The position numbers and the translations under genes are program-made. The notes under the pieces were generated by a model. The model was not told the DNA's origin, ran no database searches, and saw only the letters and a program-made list of their open reading frames with translations. This document shows, piece by piece, positions 23,308 to 30,390 of a stretch of 64,000 bases of DNA; position 1 is the stretch's first letter; every line of letters begins with the position of its first letter. The DNA lies in IMG/VR virus record IMGVR_UViG_3300025921_000697, positions 1 to 64,000 of that record. One strand, given 5' to 3'. This stretch comes from a virus.

Positions 23308-23880
23308 ATGAAAGTAATATCACTCCTTCAGCCCTGGGCGACGTTAGCTGTCATCGGCGCTAAAAAAATTGAAACACGATCCTGGAATACAAAATACCGG
23401 GGAGAGATTTTGATTCATGCCAGCAAAAAACTCACAAAACAACAGATTCTTTTAGGTCAAAATTTCAATAGCAAATTTGGTGTGGGATTGGGCTTTGTTG
23501 ATAGTCTGCCAACAGGCGCAATTATCGGAAAAGTAAATGTGATTGATACATTCCAGTTCGATGAGCAGACAAAAGATAGCCTGATTTATTACTATGATCA
23601 CGAAAACAAAATCGGTTGGGAATTAAACGAACAGGAGCTGACTTTCGGTGATTATTCTCCAGGCCGTTATGGGTGGCTTGTTTCTGATCCCGTGCAATTT
23701 GCAATACCAATCCCGGCAAAAGGAAAACGATCAATTTGGGAATATGATATGCCGGACCATTTCCATGTTCCAATTCCAGGAGGCGGACATGCAACCTTTC
23801 CTTCGCCGCCTAATCAAGACACACTGGACGCAATTAATATGTTGGTAGAAATAGGTAAAAAAATCAAAAACAATGAGTAA
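23308..23880 (+). CDS. ASCH-domain protein
   Basis: A 190-residue protein starting at ATG 23308; an upstream in-frame ATG at 23215 is inside the previous gene. The N-terminus, ISLLQPWATLAVIGAKKIET, followed by RSWNTKYRGEILIHASKK, is the diagnostic ASCH signature (beta-barrel of the PUA-like fold, with the QPWA and E-T-R-x-W motifs). GAIIGKVNVIDTF and YSPGRYGWLVSD fit the later strands. ASCH proteins bind RNA or act on modified nucleosides (some are N4-acetylcytidine amidohydrolases). Its substrate here is unknown. Confidence 0.85.
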   Translation: MKVISLLQPWATLAVIGAKKIETRSWNTKYRGEILIHASKKLTKQQILLGQNFNSKFGVGLGFVDSLPTGAIIGKVNVIDTFQFDEQTKDSLIYYYDHENKIGWELNEQELTFGDYSPGRYGWLVSDPVQFAIPIPAKGKRSIWEYDMPDHFHVPIPGGGHATFPSPPNQDTLDAINMLVEIGKKIKNNE

Positions 23881-24090
23881 AAATTCAGGCATTATCTACG
23901 ACTTAGGAAACGACAGATTTGGGTTGGCCATTCTGAACAATATCCGGAATTCACAAAATTTAAAAAAGTTTATCTGCATGTTTTTACAGACAGGCTTTGT
24001 ACAAAACCGGAACAGGACCCGAAAAGCGGAAAAAAATACGTGACTCTTAAAAACATTTCTCAAATAAAAGCAATCGGCTTTTCCGATTAA
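23873..24090 (+). pseudogene. Frameshifted small phage gene
   Basis: From ATG 23873 the frame reads MSKNSGIIYDLGNDRFGLA and then becomes implausible, stopping at 24043. The -1 frame from 23929 continues sensibly as HSEQYPEFTKFKKVYLHVF, then CTKPEQDPKSGKKYVTLKN and a natural end at 24090. The joined protein of about 73 residues matches a small Bacteroidota phage protein type I recall (IIYDL start, KYVTLKN, IGF.D end). No -1 slippery heptamer is present, so an indel near 23924-23930 or a sequencing error is most likely. It overlaps the ASCH stop by 8 bp. Confidence 0.55.
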
Positions 24091-24103
24091 CATACCGGAT
24101 ATT

Positions 24104-24502
24104 ATGATAACAGCAAACGGATATTCAAAAGATCCATCAATTCAGCCCGAAGGCATTGTTATAACTTTTGGAAAAGAGATGCTGCAGAATAATGGCGGCA
24201 CACGGGAAGTGATGAAATGTTTTTTAGAAACAATGGATAGTGAGAATGATTATTGGATGCATAAAATGTTACTGTGGCCAAAAATTGAAGTGACTGATGT
24301 TTATATCATCACAATGAACCGACTTTGGGGTCGCGCAAAATTCGGATGGTTTGAAAAAAACGCAACATTCGGATACTCCCCGAAAGGAAGAAAAGATATC
24401 GCTTGGCCACGCATGGTAATCGTAGGGCCGTTCGAACGTTGTCCTTTTAAAAGAGAGCTTCGCGGCTTCCAGGGGTTTCGCTACTCAACTAAATTATTTT
24501 AA
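24104..24502 (+). CDS. Hypothetical protein
   Basis: A 132-residue protein, basic and Trp-containing (KMLLWPKIEVTDVYIITMNR, LWGRAKFGWFEKNATFGYSP). The short spacing to the frameshifted gene (13 bp) and next gene (22 bp) keeps it in the operon. No family recognised. Confidence 0.5.
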   Translation: MITANGYSKDPSIQPEGIVITFGKEMLQNNGGTREVMKCFLETMDSENDYWMHKMLLWPKIEVTDVYIITMNRLWGRAKFGWFEKNATFGYSPKGRKDIAWPRMVIVGPFERCPFKRELRGFQGFRYSTKLF

Positions 24503-24524
24503 ATTCTCAAAAAATAAAAAGCAA

Positions 24525-24749
24525 ATGCAACAAACACACTTCATACACTTTAAAAGTGAAGACGGCTTCGGAGGCTTACTTGAAAGCCTGATAAATGATT
24601 GGCTCAGGAGCACCCAAAAGGAAGGCTACAAAATTATTGTTTTACAAATGGCATATACGACGGCAGAAAAAAGTGGAAGAACAGAATACAGTTGCGCACT
24701 CTTTTATGAGCGGATTCAGACTAGCCGTCCAGACGTTTCGAAAACTTAA
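24525..24749 (+). CDS. Small hypothetical protein
   Basis: A 74-residue alpha/beta protein (HFKSEDGFGGLLESLINDWL, KIIVLQMAYTTAEKSGRTEY). It is the last gene of the long rightward operon before a convergent minus-strand ORF. No family recognised. Confidence 0.5.
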   Translation: MQQTHFIHFKSEDGFGGLLESLINDWLRSTQKEGYKIIVLQMAYTTAEKSGRTEYSCALFYERIQTSRPDVSKT

Positions 24750-24764
24750 CTTTTAAATTAAGTT
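24743..24764. terminator. AT-rich hairpin between convergent genes
   Basis: AACTTAA and TTAAGTT form a 7-bp stem around an 8-nt loop, exactly between the rightward operon end and the leftward ORF stop. Its position suits a weak bidirectional terminator, though it lacks a GC-rich stem. Confidence 0.4.
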
Positions 24765-24945
24765 ATTTCAGCACGATTTCTTTCCCATGTAAATAAGCTT
24801 CGCCGAAGTCAATCATTTCGAGCAAATTAACAACACTTCTTTTGGTGTTGGATTGCCGGGCCTTCTGGACTAATTCGTCTTTTGGAATCGGATCAGGAGA
24901 TAACAAAGGAGACAGCGGGGTTAATTGAGCAGTGATAAGATTCAT
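24763..24945 (-). CDS. Small leftward hypothetical protein
   Basis: A 60-residue ORF, MNLITAQLTPLSPLLSPDPI onwards, Pro-rich at the N-terminus and helical later (DELVQKARQSNTKRSVVNLL). It is the only plausible minus-strand gene after 2220. It occupies an otherwise gene-free stretch and is convergent with 24525 and divergent from 25149, so it has room for its own promoter. No family recognised; a chance ORF remains possible. Confidence 0.4.
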   Translation of the reverse strand: MNLITAQLTPLSPLLSPDPIPKDELVQKARQSNTKRSVVNLLEMIDFGEAYLHGKEIVLK

Positions 24946-25044
24946 AAAATGGTTTTAGATTCTTGCAATAATAATTATGCCAAAAAGATAAACGCTAATT
25001 AAAAATAAATAACAAAAAAGCCACCATGCAAAGAGTTTCAGGCC

Positions 25045-25120
25045 AAAACTTTAACAAGAATAGTAAAAAATAATTTACTAAATATTTCGCAGTTCCAAGA
25101 GATTATTTAATTTTACATCA
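25045..25120 (+). promoter_or_regulatory. Early promoter block, copy A
   Basis: Contains the palindrome TAGTAAA-6 nt-TTTACTA (25061-25080), then TTCG at 25086-25089 and TAATTTTA at 25108-25115, spaced 19 nt after TTC, matching the Bacteroidota -33/-7 layout. About 75 bp is shared with copy B at 26835-26912 (AAAACTTTAACAAGAATAG and GCAGTT.AAGAGATT). It should drive the DUF932 gene at 25149. Confidence 0.6.
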
Positions 25121-25133
25121 TTAATTAATCACT

Positions 25134-25147
25134 AAAATTTAATCTCA
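25134..25147 (+). promoter_or_regulatory. 14-nt leader element, copy 1
   Basis: AAAATTTAATCTCA ends one base before the ATG of the DUF932 gene. Identical copies precede 27137, 27302 and 28332, with a fifth at 26769-26782. Confidence 0.55.
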
Positions 25148-25148
25148 A

Positions 25149-26123
25149 ATGGCACACAATTTAGAAATCAAAGACGGCAACGCATCATTCGTAAAAGTAG
25201 GAGAAAAAGCCTGGCATGGCCTCGGCACCTACGTTGAAAAGGCAATGACTTCCGAAGAAGCAATTAAACTCGGAAACCTCGATTACAGAGTATCAAAAAA
25301 GAAAATTCAGGTAGCAGGAGGCAAAGCAATTCCCGGATATTTCGCAAATGTCAGAAACGATAACGGCGATGCTTTAGGAATTGTTACTAATGATTACCAG
25401 ATCATTCAAAACACTGAAGCTTTCAGTTTCTTTGATTCCATCGTTGACAAGGGTGAAGCAATTTTCCACACTGCCGGCGTCCTTGGAAAAGGAGAAAAGA
25501 TCTTCGTCACTGCAAAATTACCTGAAGACATCCTGGTCCATGGTGAAAAAGTTGAAAACTGGCTTTTACTTACTTCTGGCCATGATGGAAAATCTTCAAT
25601 CCAGGTTGGCTTTAGCTCAATCGCTGTAGTTTGTGAGAACACTTTACAAGCTGCTTTGAGGGGCTTACAAAATAGGGTTTCTATTACTCATCTTGCAAAC
25701 GCAAAACAAAAACTGATCGAAGCCGCCCGGATAATGGGAATTGCTTCCAAATATGTTACCGAACTTAATCCAATTTTCAACAAAATGGCTTCTGTAAAAA
25801 TAACAGATCTTCAGCTCCGTTCTTACATCGAACAGGTGATGAAGCCAGCAAAGGAAACCATCAACAAAGAAACCCTGCAAAAAGAATTCAGCAAAGAATT
25901 CAGTAATAAAGTTGATAGCATTGTAGAATTTGCACACGATCACAGCACCCAAAACATTGACGGCAGAAAAAACACCGTGTGGGGCGCTTACAATGCAATA
26001 TCCGGTTACTATGGATATTTAAAAAATTACAAAACTCAGGAAGAAAAGATGAAGGATTTGTATTTCAAATCCGGCGCAAAGAAAATTGAAAGCGCTTTCG
26101 CCTTGGCTTGTGAATTAATCTAA
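25149..26123 (+). CDS. DUF932 phage/plasmid-type protein
   Basis: A 324-residue protein of the DUF932 (TIGR03299) family: GEKAWHGLGTYV at the start, NDYQIIQNTEAFSFFDSIVD, VTAKLPEDILVHGE and the later AYNAISGYYGYLKN segment are its landmarks. Family members are found on plasmids, phages and conjugative elements; no activity is established to my knowledge. It has its own promoter block and terminator, so it is a monocistronic unit and probably strongly expressed early. Confidence 0.9.
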   Translation: MAHNLEIKDGNASFVKVGEKAWHGLGTYVEKAMTSEEAIKLGNLDYRVSKKKIQVAGGKAIPGYFANVRNDNGDALGIVTNDYQIIQNTEAFSFFDSIVDKGEAIFHTAGVLGKGEKIFVTAKLPEDILVHGEKVENWLLLTSGHDGKSSIQVGFSSIAVVCENTLQAALRGLQNRVSITHLANAKQKLIEAARIMGIASKYVTELNPIFNKMASVKITDLQLRSYIEQVMKPAKETINKETLQKEFSKEFSNKVDSIVEFAHDHSTQNIDGRKNTVWGAYNAISGYYGYLKNYKTQEEKMKDLYFKSGAKKIESAFALACELI

Positions 26124-26138
26124 AAATCTGAAAACAAT

Positions 26139-26166
26139 AAGGGGGCCAGCTGTTCCCCTTTCTTTT
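26139..26166 (+). terminator. Intrinsic terminator after DUF932
   Basis: AAGGGG, a 10-nt loop and CCCCTT form a stem followed by TCTTTT, 16 bp after the DUF932 stop codon. Confidence 0.75.
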
Positions 26167-26192
26167 AAAAATCAAAAAGAATTATTTAATTA

Positions 26193-26669
26193 ATGGAAAA
26201 TTCACCTAAGAAAGTTAATTGTATAACCATAAATACTGATGCTTCTTTTCATCCTGGATTAAAAGTTGGCGGCTATGCTTTTTATGTAGTTTGCGACTTG
26301 TTTAAAATACAGAAAGGAGGAATGTTCAAATGCCAGCCACGAAGCCCAATAGAGGCCGAAATGATGTGCATGGCTAATGCTTTAACTGCACTGCTTCGTC
26401 AAAAAGAATTACCAACAGCTAAACTGATTGTAATAAATAGCGATTGTTTATGGTCGTTTTCTCAAATAGGAAGAAAAAAGCAGGGTGTAGGTAAGACGGT
26501 GGCAAAAATACTTAAACAAGTACGTCAAGAAATGGCATGGAAAGGTATTGTAATGCCTGAATATGAATTTCGGCACGTAAAAGCTCACAATGGCACTAAA
26601 GATGCAAGGAGTTGGGTAAATGATTGGTGTGATAGGGAGGCTAAAAAATGGACTGCGAATAGCAGCTAA
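26193..26669 (+). CDS. RNase H-type ribonuclease
   Basis: A 158-residue RNase H fold protein that would cleave the RNA strand of RNA-DNA hybrids. Catalytic acids are in place: Asp16 (INTDASFHPG), Glu56 (SPIEAEMMCMANAL), Asp84 (VINSDCLWS) and Asp144 or 147 (NDWCDREA); HVKAHNGTKDARSW is the substrate-handling loop with its His. Length matches RNase HI. It probably removes primers or R-loops during phage replication. It lies between two terminators, with read-through from the DUF932 unit or its own promoter. Confidence 0.8.
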   Translation: MENSPKKVNCITINTDASFHPGLKVGGYAFYVVCDLFKIQKGGMFKCQPRSPIEAEMMCMANALTALLRQKELPTAKLIVINSDCLWSFSQIGRKKQGVGKTVAKILKQVRQEMAWKGIVMPEYEFRHVKAHNGTKDARSWVNDWCDREAKKWTANSS

Positions 26670-26722
26670 AAACATTGAAATTAAACAAGAAAAACAATAA
26701 AGATCAACCCGGATAAAAATAA

Positions 26723-26752
26723 AAAAGCCTCACATGAATATGTGGGGCTTTA
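26723..26752 (+). terminator. Intrinsic terminator after RNase H gene
   Basis: AAAGCC.CACAT and ATGTG.GGCTTT form a long stem with a 2-nt to 4-nt loop, preceded by an A-tract and followed by TTTAAATTTT; usable in both directions. Confidence 0.75.
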
Positions 26753-26768
26753 AATTTTAACCTAAGCT

Positions 26769-26782
26769 AAAATTTAATCTCA
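26769..26782 (+). promoter_or_regulatory. 14-nt leader element, copy 2 (orphan)
   Basis: An exact copy of AAAATTTAATCTCA with no gene behind it; it lies between the RNase H terminator and promoter block B, suggesting a gene was lost or the element works apart from translation. Confidence 0.45.
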
Positions 26783-26834
26783 TTGCAAATATATTCCTAA
26801 TTATAAAAGCAGAAAACAAAATGTTTTTCTGTTG

Positions 26835-26912
26835 AAAACTTTAACAAGAATAGTAAAAAATATTTTACTAAAAACTTGGCAGTTCTAAGAGATTTCATAG
26901 TTTTACATTATC
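26835..26912 (+). promoter_or_regulatory. Early promoter block, copy B
   Basis: Palindrome TAGTAAAA-AATA-TTTTACTA (26851-26870), then TTG at 26876-26878, 19 nt, and TAGTTTTA at 26898-26905. Near-identical to copy A upstream of DUF932. The conserved palindrome immediately upstream of the -33 box is where an activator would bind. It should drive the small genes from 26938. Confidence 0.65.
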
Positions 26913-26937
26913 AAATTAATCAAAAAAAACAGAAAAA

Positions 26938-27108
26938 ATGCCTACAAATTTAATCAACCAATTACCAGAAGAATTTAAAAAAGCAATTAAAGAATTCGGC
27001 ATCACTGAAGCATTTTTCTTCAATGATGAATTTTACATCACTTCAAATTATCATTTACACTTTACACTGATCGAATCAATTGAAAAGTATTTAAGATCTC
27101 AACAATAA
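26938..27108 (+). CDS. Small ITEAFFFN-type protein, paralogue 1
   Basis: A 56-residue protein: MPTNLINQLPEEFKKAIKEF, then ITEAFFFNDEFYITSNYHLH. It is alpha then beta in prediction. A second gene at 27855-28013 has the same core. It follows promoter block B directly. No known family. Confidence 0.55.
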   Translation: MPTNLINQLPEEFKKAIKEFGITEAFFFNDEFYITSNYHLHFTLIESIEKYLRSQQ

Positions 27109-27123
27109 ACGCAAAACAACTAT

Positions 27124-27137
27124 AAAATTTAATCTCA
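27124..27137 (+). promoter_or_regulatory. 14-nt leader element, copy 3
   Basis: AAAATTTAATCTCA whose final A is the first base of the ATG at 27137. Confidence 0.5.
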
Positions 27138-27268
27138 TGGTACAGGTAATCATCTTAAAGGCAAACAAAAAAAGCCATCTCACTTTCCGATTTTCAAATT
27201 TTGAAACAGCAAGATCTTTTGTAAGCAAATATGATCTGGAAGATCAAATTGTAGATATCCTTTTTTAA
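27137..27268 (+). CDS. Very small hypothetical protein
   Basis: A 43-residue ORF (MVQVIILKANKKSHLTFRFS, NFETARSFVSKYDLEDQIVD) with beta-beta-alpha prediction. The repeated leader element touching its ATG supports that it is expressed. No family recognised. Confidence 0.5.
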   Translation: MVQVIILKANKKSHLTFRFSNFETARSFVSKYDLEDQIVDILF

Positions 27269-27282
27269 ATACTCAAACCAGC

Positions 27283-27296
27283 AAAATTTAATCTCA
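27283..27296 (+). promoter_or_regulatory. 14-nt leader element, copy 4
   Basis: AAAATTTAATCTCA five bases before the ATG at 27302. Confidence 0.5.
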
Positions 27297-27301
27297 AAAA
27301 A

Positions 27302-27844
27302 ATGACATCAAAAATTCTCATTCCTTCCACAGAAAAACAATTAGAAGGACCAGCAAAAACATTCCGAATTAAAATAAAAGACGCTGATGATACTTTAAGC
27401 TTCGGCGAATTCACCGGTACATTCACCGACACCAGTGTAGAAAATGCAATTAAAACTTGCAAAGAGTTTTACGCTATGGAGCTGGATACCTATCCAGACC
27501 AGATTGAAATTATTTCAATTGAAGAAATAGACTTAAAAAAAATTACCGCTCGCATGATCGAAATTGAAAAGATCAACATGCAGTACAGCAAGGAAACCAG
27601 TTTCGGTAACAATCCCAACGGCCAGGAAAAAGAAATAGAAAAACTTTTAGGCGAATGGGATGCACTGAAAATCAAAAGAAATCTTTTAAAGACAGGTAAT
27701 GTGATGTTTAATTCTTATGAAGAATATGAAACAGCTTATGTAAAAAAGTGGGAACAGATACACGGCGCTTTCTCACGCCCTGATTTTAACTGGGTGCGTC
27801 AAGATTGGGAAATGAGAATAGAAAAACCTGAATTGTACAAATAA
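27302..27844 (+). CDS. Hypothetical protein
   Basis: A 180-residue acidic protein. The N-terminal 80 residues are beta-rich (FRIKIKDADDTLSFGEFTGT), the middle has a helical charged stretch (LKKITARMIEIEKINMQYSK) and the C-terminus has YEEYETAYVKKWEQIHGAFS. No family recognised. Expressed behind the repeated leader. Confidence 0.55.
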   Translation: MTSKILIPSTEKQLEGPAKTFRIKIKDADDTLSFGEFTGTFTDTSVENAIKTCKEFYAMELDTYPDQIEIISIEEIDLKKITARMIEIEKINMQYSKETSFGNNPNGQEKEIEKLLGEWDALKIKRNLLKTGNVMFNSYEEYETAYVKKWEQIHGAFSRPDFNWVRQDWEMRIEKPELYK

Positions 27845-27854
27845 ATATATCACA

Positions 27855-28013
27855 ATTAAAAACTTAGTAAGCAAAATCAGTGATCAAAAATTAGTAAAAG
27901 ATTATAAGATCACAGAGGCGTTTTTCTTCAATGGTGAATTTTATATCACTTCTATCTGGCATTTAAATTTTGAAACAATTGCCAATCTTGAAAAAGAATT
28001 AGCCAGCTTATAA
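27855..28013 (+). pseudogene. ITEAFFFN paralogue 2 with ATT in place of the start codon
   Basis: The frame ITEAFFFNGEFYITSIWHLN, followed by FETIANLEKEL, closely matches the protein at 26938 at both protein and DNA level. No ATG, GTG or TTG exists in frame; the natural start position reads ATT-AAA-AAC (giving xKNLVSKISDQKLVKDYK). Either the start codon was lost or an ATT start is used, as in infC. Length would be 52 residues versus 56 for paralogue 1. Confidence 0.5.
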
Positions 28014-28038
28014 TAAATAACAATTAAAACATACTACA

Positions 28039-28221
28039 ATGAAAATTAAAACATTGCAAAACATGAGATCGTGCATTACGGACGGACAAAGGGTTATCCC
28101 GGCGGGGACTGTTATGGAAAAATTTGCAACTTGTTGCTCGTGGACATACTTCAAGGGCGCGGGATTTACATTGATTTTAATGAATTGGGCACAGTGGCAA
28201 AATGTAGAACAGATTAACTGA
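28039..28221 (+). CDS. Small hypothetical protein
   Basis: A 60-residue protein with two adjacent cysteines (FATCCSWTYFKGAGFTLILM) and an N-terminal MKIKTLQNMRSCITDGQRVI that reads like a small SH3-like beta-fold. No family recognised. Confidence 0.5.
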   Translation: MKIKTLQNMRSCITDGQRVIPAGTVMEKFATCCSWTYFKGAGFTLILMNWAQWQNVEQIN

Positions 28222-28316
28222 TGAGCTTTAAATAAGCGAAACGGCTTAGGCCGTCGCACGATTCAATTCACGCATGACGGAACCGCGGCCGGGCTTTTAT
28301 CTTATTTTCTAATACT

Positions 28317-28330
28317 AAAATTTAATCTCA
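28317..28330 (+). promoter_or_regulatory. 14-nt leader element, copy 5
   Basis: AAAATTTAATCTCA one base before the ATG at 28332. The preceding 110 bp hold a GC-rich island with the hairpin ACGGC-TTAG-GCCGT (28241-28254). Confidence 0.5.
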
Positions 28331-28331
28331 A

Positions 28332-28670
28332 ATGGATCAGATATTAACAAAGGAAGGAATAATCAATTTGAATAAATTGATGTCAGAAATTTATTCAATT
28401 CCAGGCAAGCAGGAACATAAAAGATTCCCGAACGGCTTCACCTCCTGGAATGAAACACACTTTGAAGTAGTGAGTGAAATTGCCGGGCTCCGGGAATCAG
28501 GCACCAATTCAAAAATCAAAGAAATAAATCAGACGCAAGGTACCGGTGGCTTCTACAAATTAGCTGAGCAGCTCACAGATGAATTTGAATCATTAAACAA
28601 AGGCCGTGAGTGGGATGGCGAATTTTTCGAAGAACTGGAAAGCTTTCTTCATGAACGCCTTGGATCATAA
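28332..28670 (+). CDS. Hypothetical protein
   Basis: A 112-residue acidic protein (GIINLNKLMSEIYSIPGKQE, GTGGFYKLAEQLTDEFESLN). Unrecognised. It lies behind leader copy 5 and heads a set of genes with ordinary A-rich leaders. Confidence 0.5.
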   Translation: MDQILTKEGIINLNKLMSEIYSIPGKQEHKRFPNGFTSWNETHFEVVSEIAGLRESGTNSKIKEINQTQGTGGFYKLAEQLTDEFESLNKGREWDGEFFEELESFLHERLGS

Positions 28671-28708
28671 AAAACAAAATCTTTTATCAAACTCAAAACA
28701 AAAAACAC

Positions 28709-28900
28709 ATGAAAGCAATAGTAGATTTTGCAGACGGTTCTTCATCATTGGCAATTGTAAATTTATCTTATGCAAGGGGCGGCGTTCACTATTATAATTT
28801 AACCCTTAATAGTTTAGAGACATTTTTAGATTTCTCACCTGGCATAACAAAAACTTTTACTAATAAAGAAGTTGTTAAATTAATATACGTAATGGGTTAA
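28709..28900 (+). CDS. Small hypothetical protein
   Basis: A 63-residue beta-rich protein (MKAIVDFADGSSSLAIVNLS, YARGGVHYYNLTLNSLETFL). No family recognised; an A-rich leader (CAAAAAACAC) precedes its ATG. Confidence 0.5.
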   Translation: MKAIVDFADGSSSLAIVNLSYARGGVHYYNLTLNSLETFLDFSPGITKTFTNKEVVKLIYVMG

Positions 28901-28946
28901 ACATAATTCAATCAATCAATCAATCATCATTTAAAACAAAAAACAA

Positions 28947-29315
28947 ATGAAAATTTACACAGGCAATTTCGGAAACGAAAAAAAATACCGGGCAGCTGGA
29001 ATGCAGCCGGTATCAATCGCAAGATTTAACCGCTGGTTCTCAGGACCTAAAATAATGGACCTGGCACCCACACCAGACATGCTCCACATGACGGAAAAAG
29101 AGTATACTCCTTTATTCGATAAAATCCTGGACAAACTCTCTCCGGCAGAAATATTGGAGAGGTTGGAAAAGCTTTCCGGAGGGAAAGATATCGTTTTGCT
29201 CTGCTATGAAAAAGTAGGTGAATTCTGTCACCGGCACCTGGTAGCAGACTGGCTTACAAAAAGCCTTGGTATTGAAATCAAGGAACTTGGAAAAATGGAA
29301 AACAACCTGTTTTAA
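28947..29315 (+). CDS. DUF488-like protein
   Basis: A 122-residue protein with the DUF488 layout: YTGNFGNEKKYRAAGMQPVS near the start, then LEKLSGGKDIVLLCYEKVGE followed by FCHRHLVADWL. The LLCYE....CHR-L pattern is the family's hallmark (putative metal or nucleotide site). Function of the family is not established. It lies 2 bp before the next gene. Confidence 0.75.
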   Translation: MKIYTGNFGNEKKYRAAGMQPVSIARFNRWFSGPKIMDLAPTPDMLHMTEKEYTPLFDKILDKLSPAEILERLEKLSGGKDIVLLCYEKVGEFCHRHLVADWLTKSLGIEIKELGKMENNLF

Positions 29316-29317
29316 TT

Positions 29318-29824
29318 ATGGCACAAAATAAATTTGCGCAACGCCGGTCGAGCCTCGAACAATTCTGGAACTGGAGGATAGATCTTTTTGAAAAAAGTGA
29401 TAAAGCTGAAGTGATCCAGGTTGCTGAAGAGATCATCGAAAAAGGTTTTTTGATGGAAGATGATTTTTCAAGAGAAGGAATCATCGCAAGAGAAATCGCA
29501 AAAACAACCTGGAAATCTTTTTGCAGATTTGGTGACCGCAAATCAGCGAGTGGAGCGTTAAGGCTTGTGTGGATAGACAGTCAAAAAGGAATGCCTCTTG
29601 ACACTCAGGCTTTATTCATCTCGGCACACTATGAAATGGATATCATTCCGGAGGAACTTGCGCAGTTTATGATTGAATATGATCACGGCAAAAGTTATTT
29701 CCCTGCTTACAGAGAATATGAAAATTTAAAAAAAATTTTTAAAAGTCTTGTTGGTTTCAATTGGAATCATACATTTGCTAAACAAATAATCCTTAAAAAA
29801 CAAATTGAAACAGGATTTTTTTAA
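29318..29824 (+). CDS. Hypothetical protein
   Basis: A 168-residue helical protein (LEQFWNWRIDLFEKSDKAEV, SREGIIAREIAKTTWKSFCR, MIEYDHGKSYFPAYREYENL). No family recognised. Its stop codon lies 25 bp before the tRNA-Gly. Confidence 0.5.
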   Translation: MAQNKFAQRRSSLEQFWNWRIDLFEKSDKAEVIQVAEEIIEKGFLMEDDFSREGIIAREIAKTTWKSFCRFGDRKSASGALRLVWIDSQKGMPLDTQALFISAHYEMDIIPEELAQFMIEYDHGKSYFPAYREYENLKKIFKSLVGFNWNHTFAKQIILKKQIETGFF

Positions 29825-29829
29825 TTTTA

Positions 29830-30390
29830 ATGATCTATTCAGTCAAAAGCGGTGGTAGTGTAGCGGTAGCACACGGCCCTTCCAGGGTTGAAGAGTGGTT
29901 CGAACCCACAACACCGCTCAAGATTTTACCTAATCTAAAACCTTCAATAGCCCTTGCATTTCGTAAAAGACATATCAAGGGCTTTATTGTTCCCGGAGGG
30001 TGCAATATTTATGTAGGTCTGCAACAAAAAGAACTCTTTGGTGTACTTGGTTTTAGTAATCCGGAATATGGAAATTTTGATCTTTTCATGAAGGCAGATA
30101 CAACACCTTCAGAGCTTGAATATTCCACAGATCTTTTACTTTATGTTATGCGGACAAAAGAAGTAAAATCAATACTCGAAAAAAAGTTCTGCAGAGAAAT
30201 AAAAACTGCTTATTCCCTTGCATTCTCCAGACACGACCAAATTAACCGCTATCGCAAACATGGCAAGCAAGTAAAAAAGCTGGCAATTGAAGGAGGCGGT
30301 TATAATCTCGGTTACATTTTTGAACTCGGAACCGTTCCATCGTTGAAAGCAGCAAAAGCGCTCTGGATGCAAAACCATAAAATCAAATGA
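29830..30390 (+). CDS. Unknown protein whose N-terminus overlaps the tRNA
   Basis: An ORF of 186 codons. The folded part from about residue 40 (SIALAFRKRHIKGFIVPGGC, LFGVLGFSNPEYGNFDLFMK, AYSLAFSRHDQINRYRKHGK, EGGGYNLGYIFELGTVPSLK) looks like a genuine alpha/beta protein, somewhat like GNAT or Mom-type modification enzymes. The only normal start in frame is ATG 29830, which makes the tRNA part of the reading frame; later in-frame ATGs would remove the core. The true start may be a rare codon near 29950. It overlaps the ParB-like gene by 4 bp. Confidence 0.5.
   Translation: MIYSVKSGGSVAVAHGPSRVEEWFEPTTPLKILPNLKPSIALAFRKRHIKGFIVPGGCNIYVGLQQKELFGVLGFSNPEYGNFDLFMKADTTPSELEYSTDLLLYVMRTKEVKSILEKKFCREIKTAYSLAFSRHDQINRYRKHGKQVKKLAIEGGGYNLGYIFELGTVPSLKAAKALWMQNHKIK
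29849..29918 (+). tRNA. tRNA-Gly(TCC)
   Basis: Cloverleaf: acceptor GCGGTGG/.CACCGC, D-arm GTGT-AGCGGTA-GCAC, anticodon stem CGGCC/GGTTG with loop CTTCCAG (anticodon TCC, reading GGA), T-arm GTGG-TTCGAAC-CCAC and discriminator T. The innermost acceptor pair is G-A, the outer T-stem pair is A-A, and the variable loop is short, so the molecule is somewhat divergent. No CCA is encoded. It lies within the start of the ORF 29830-30390. Confidence 0.7.
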
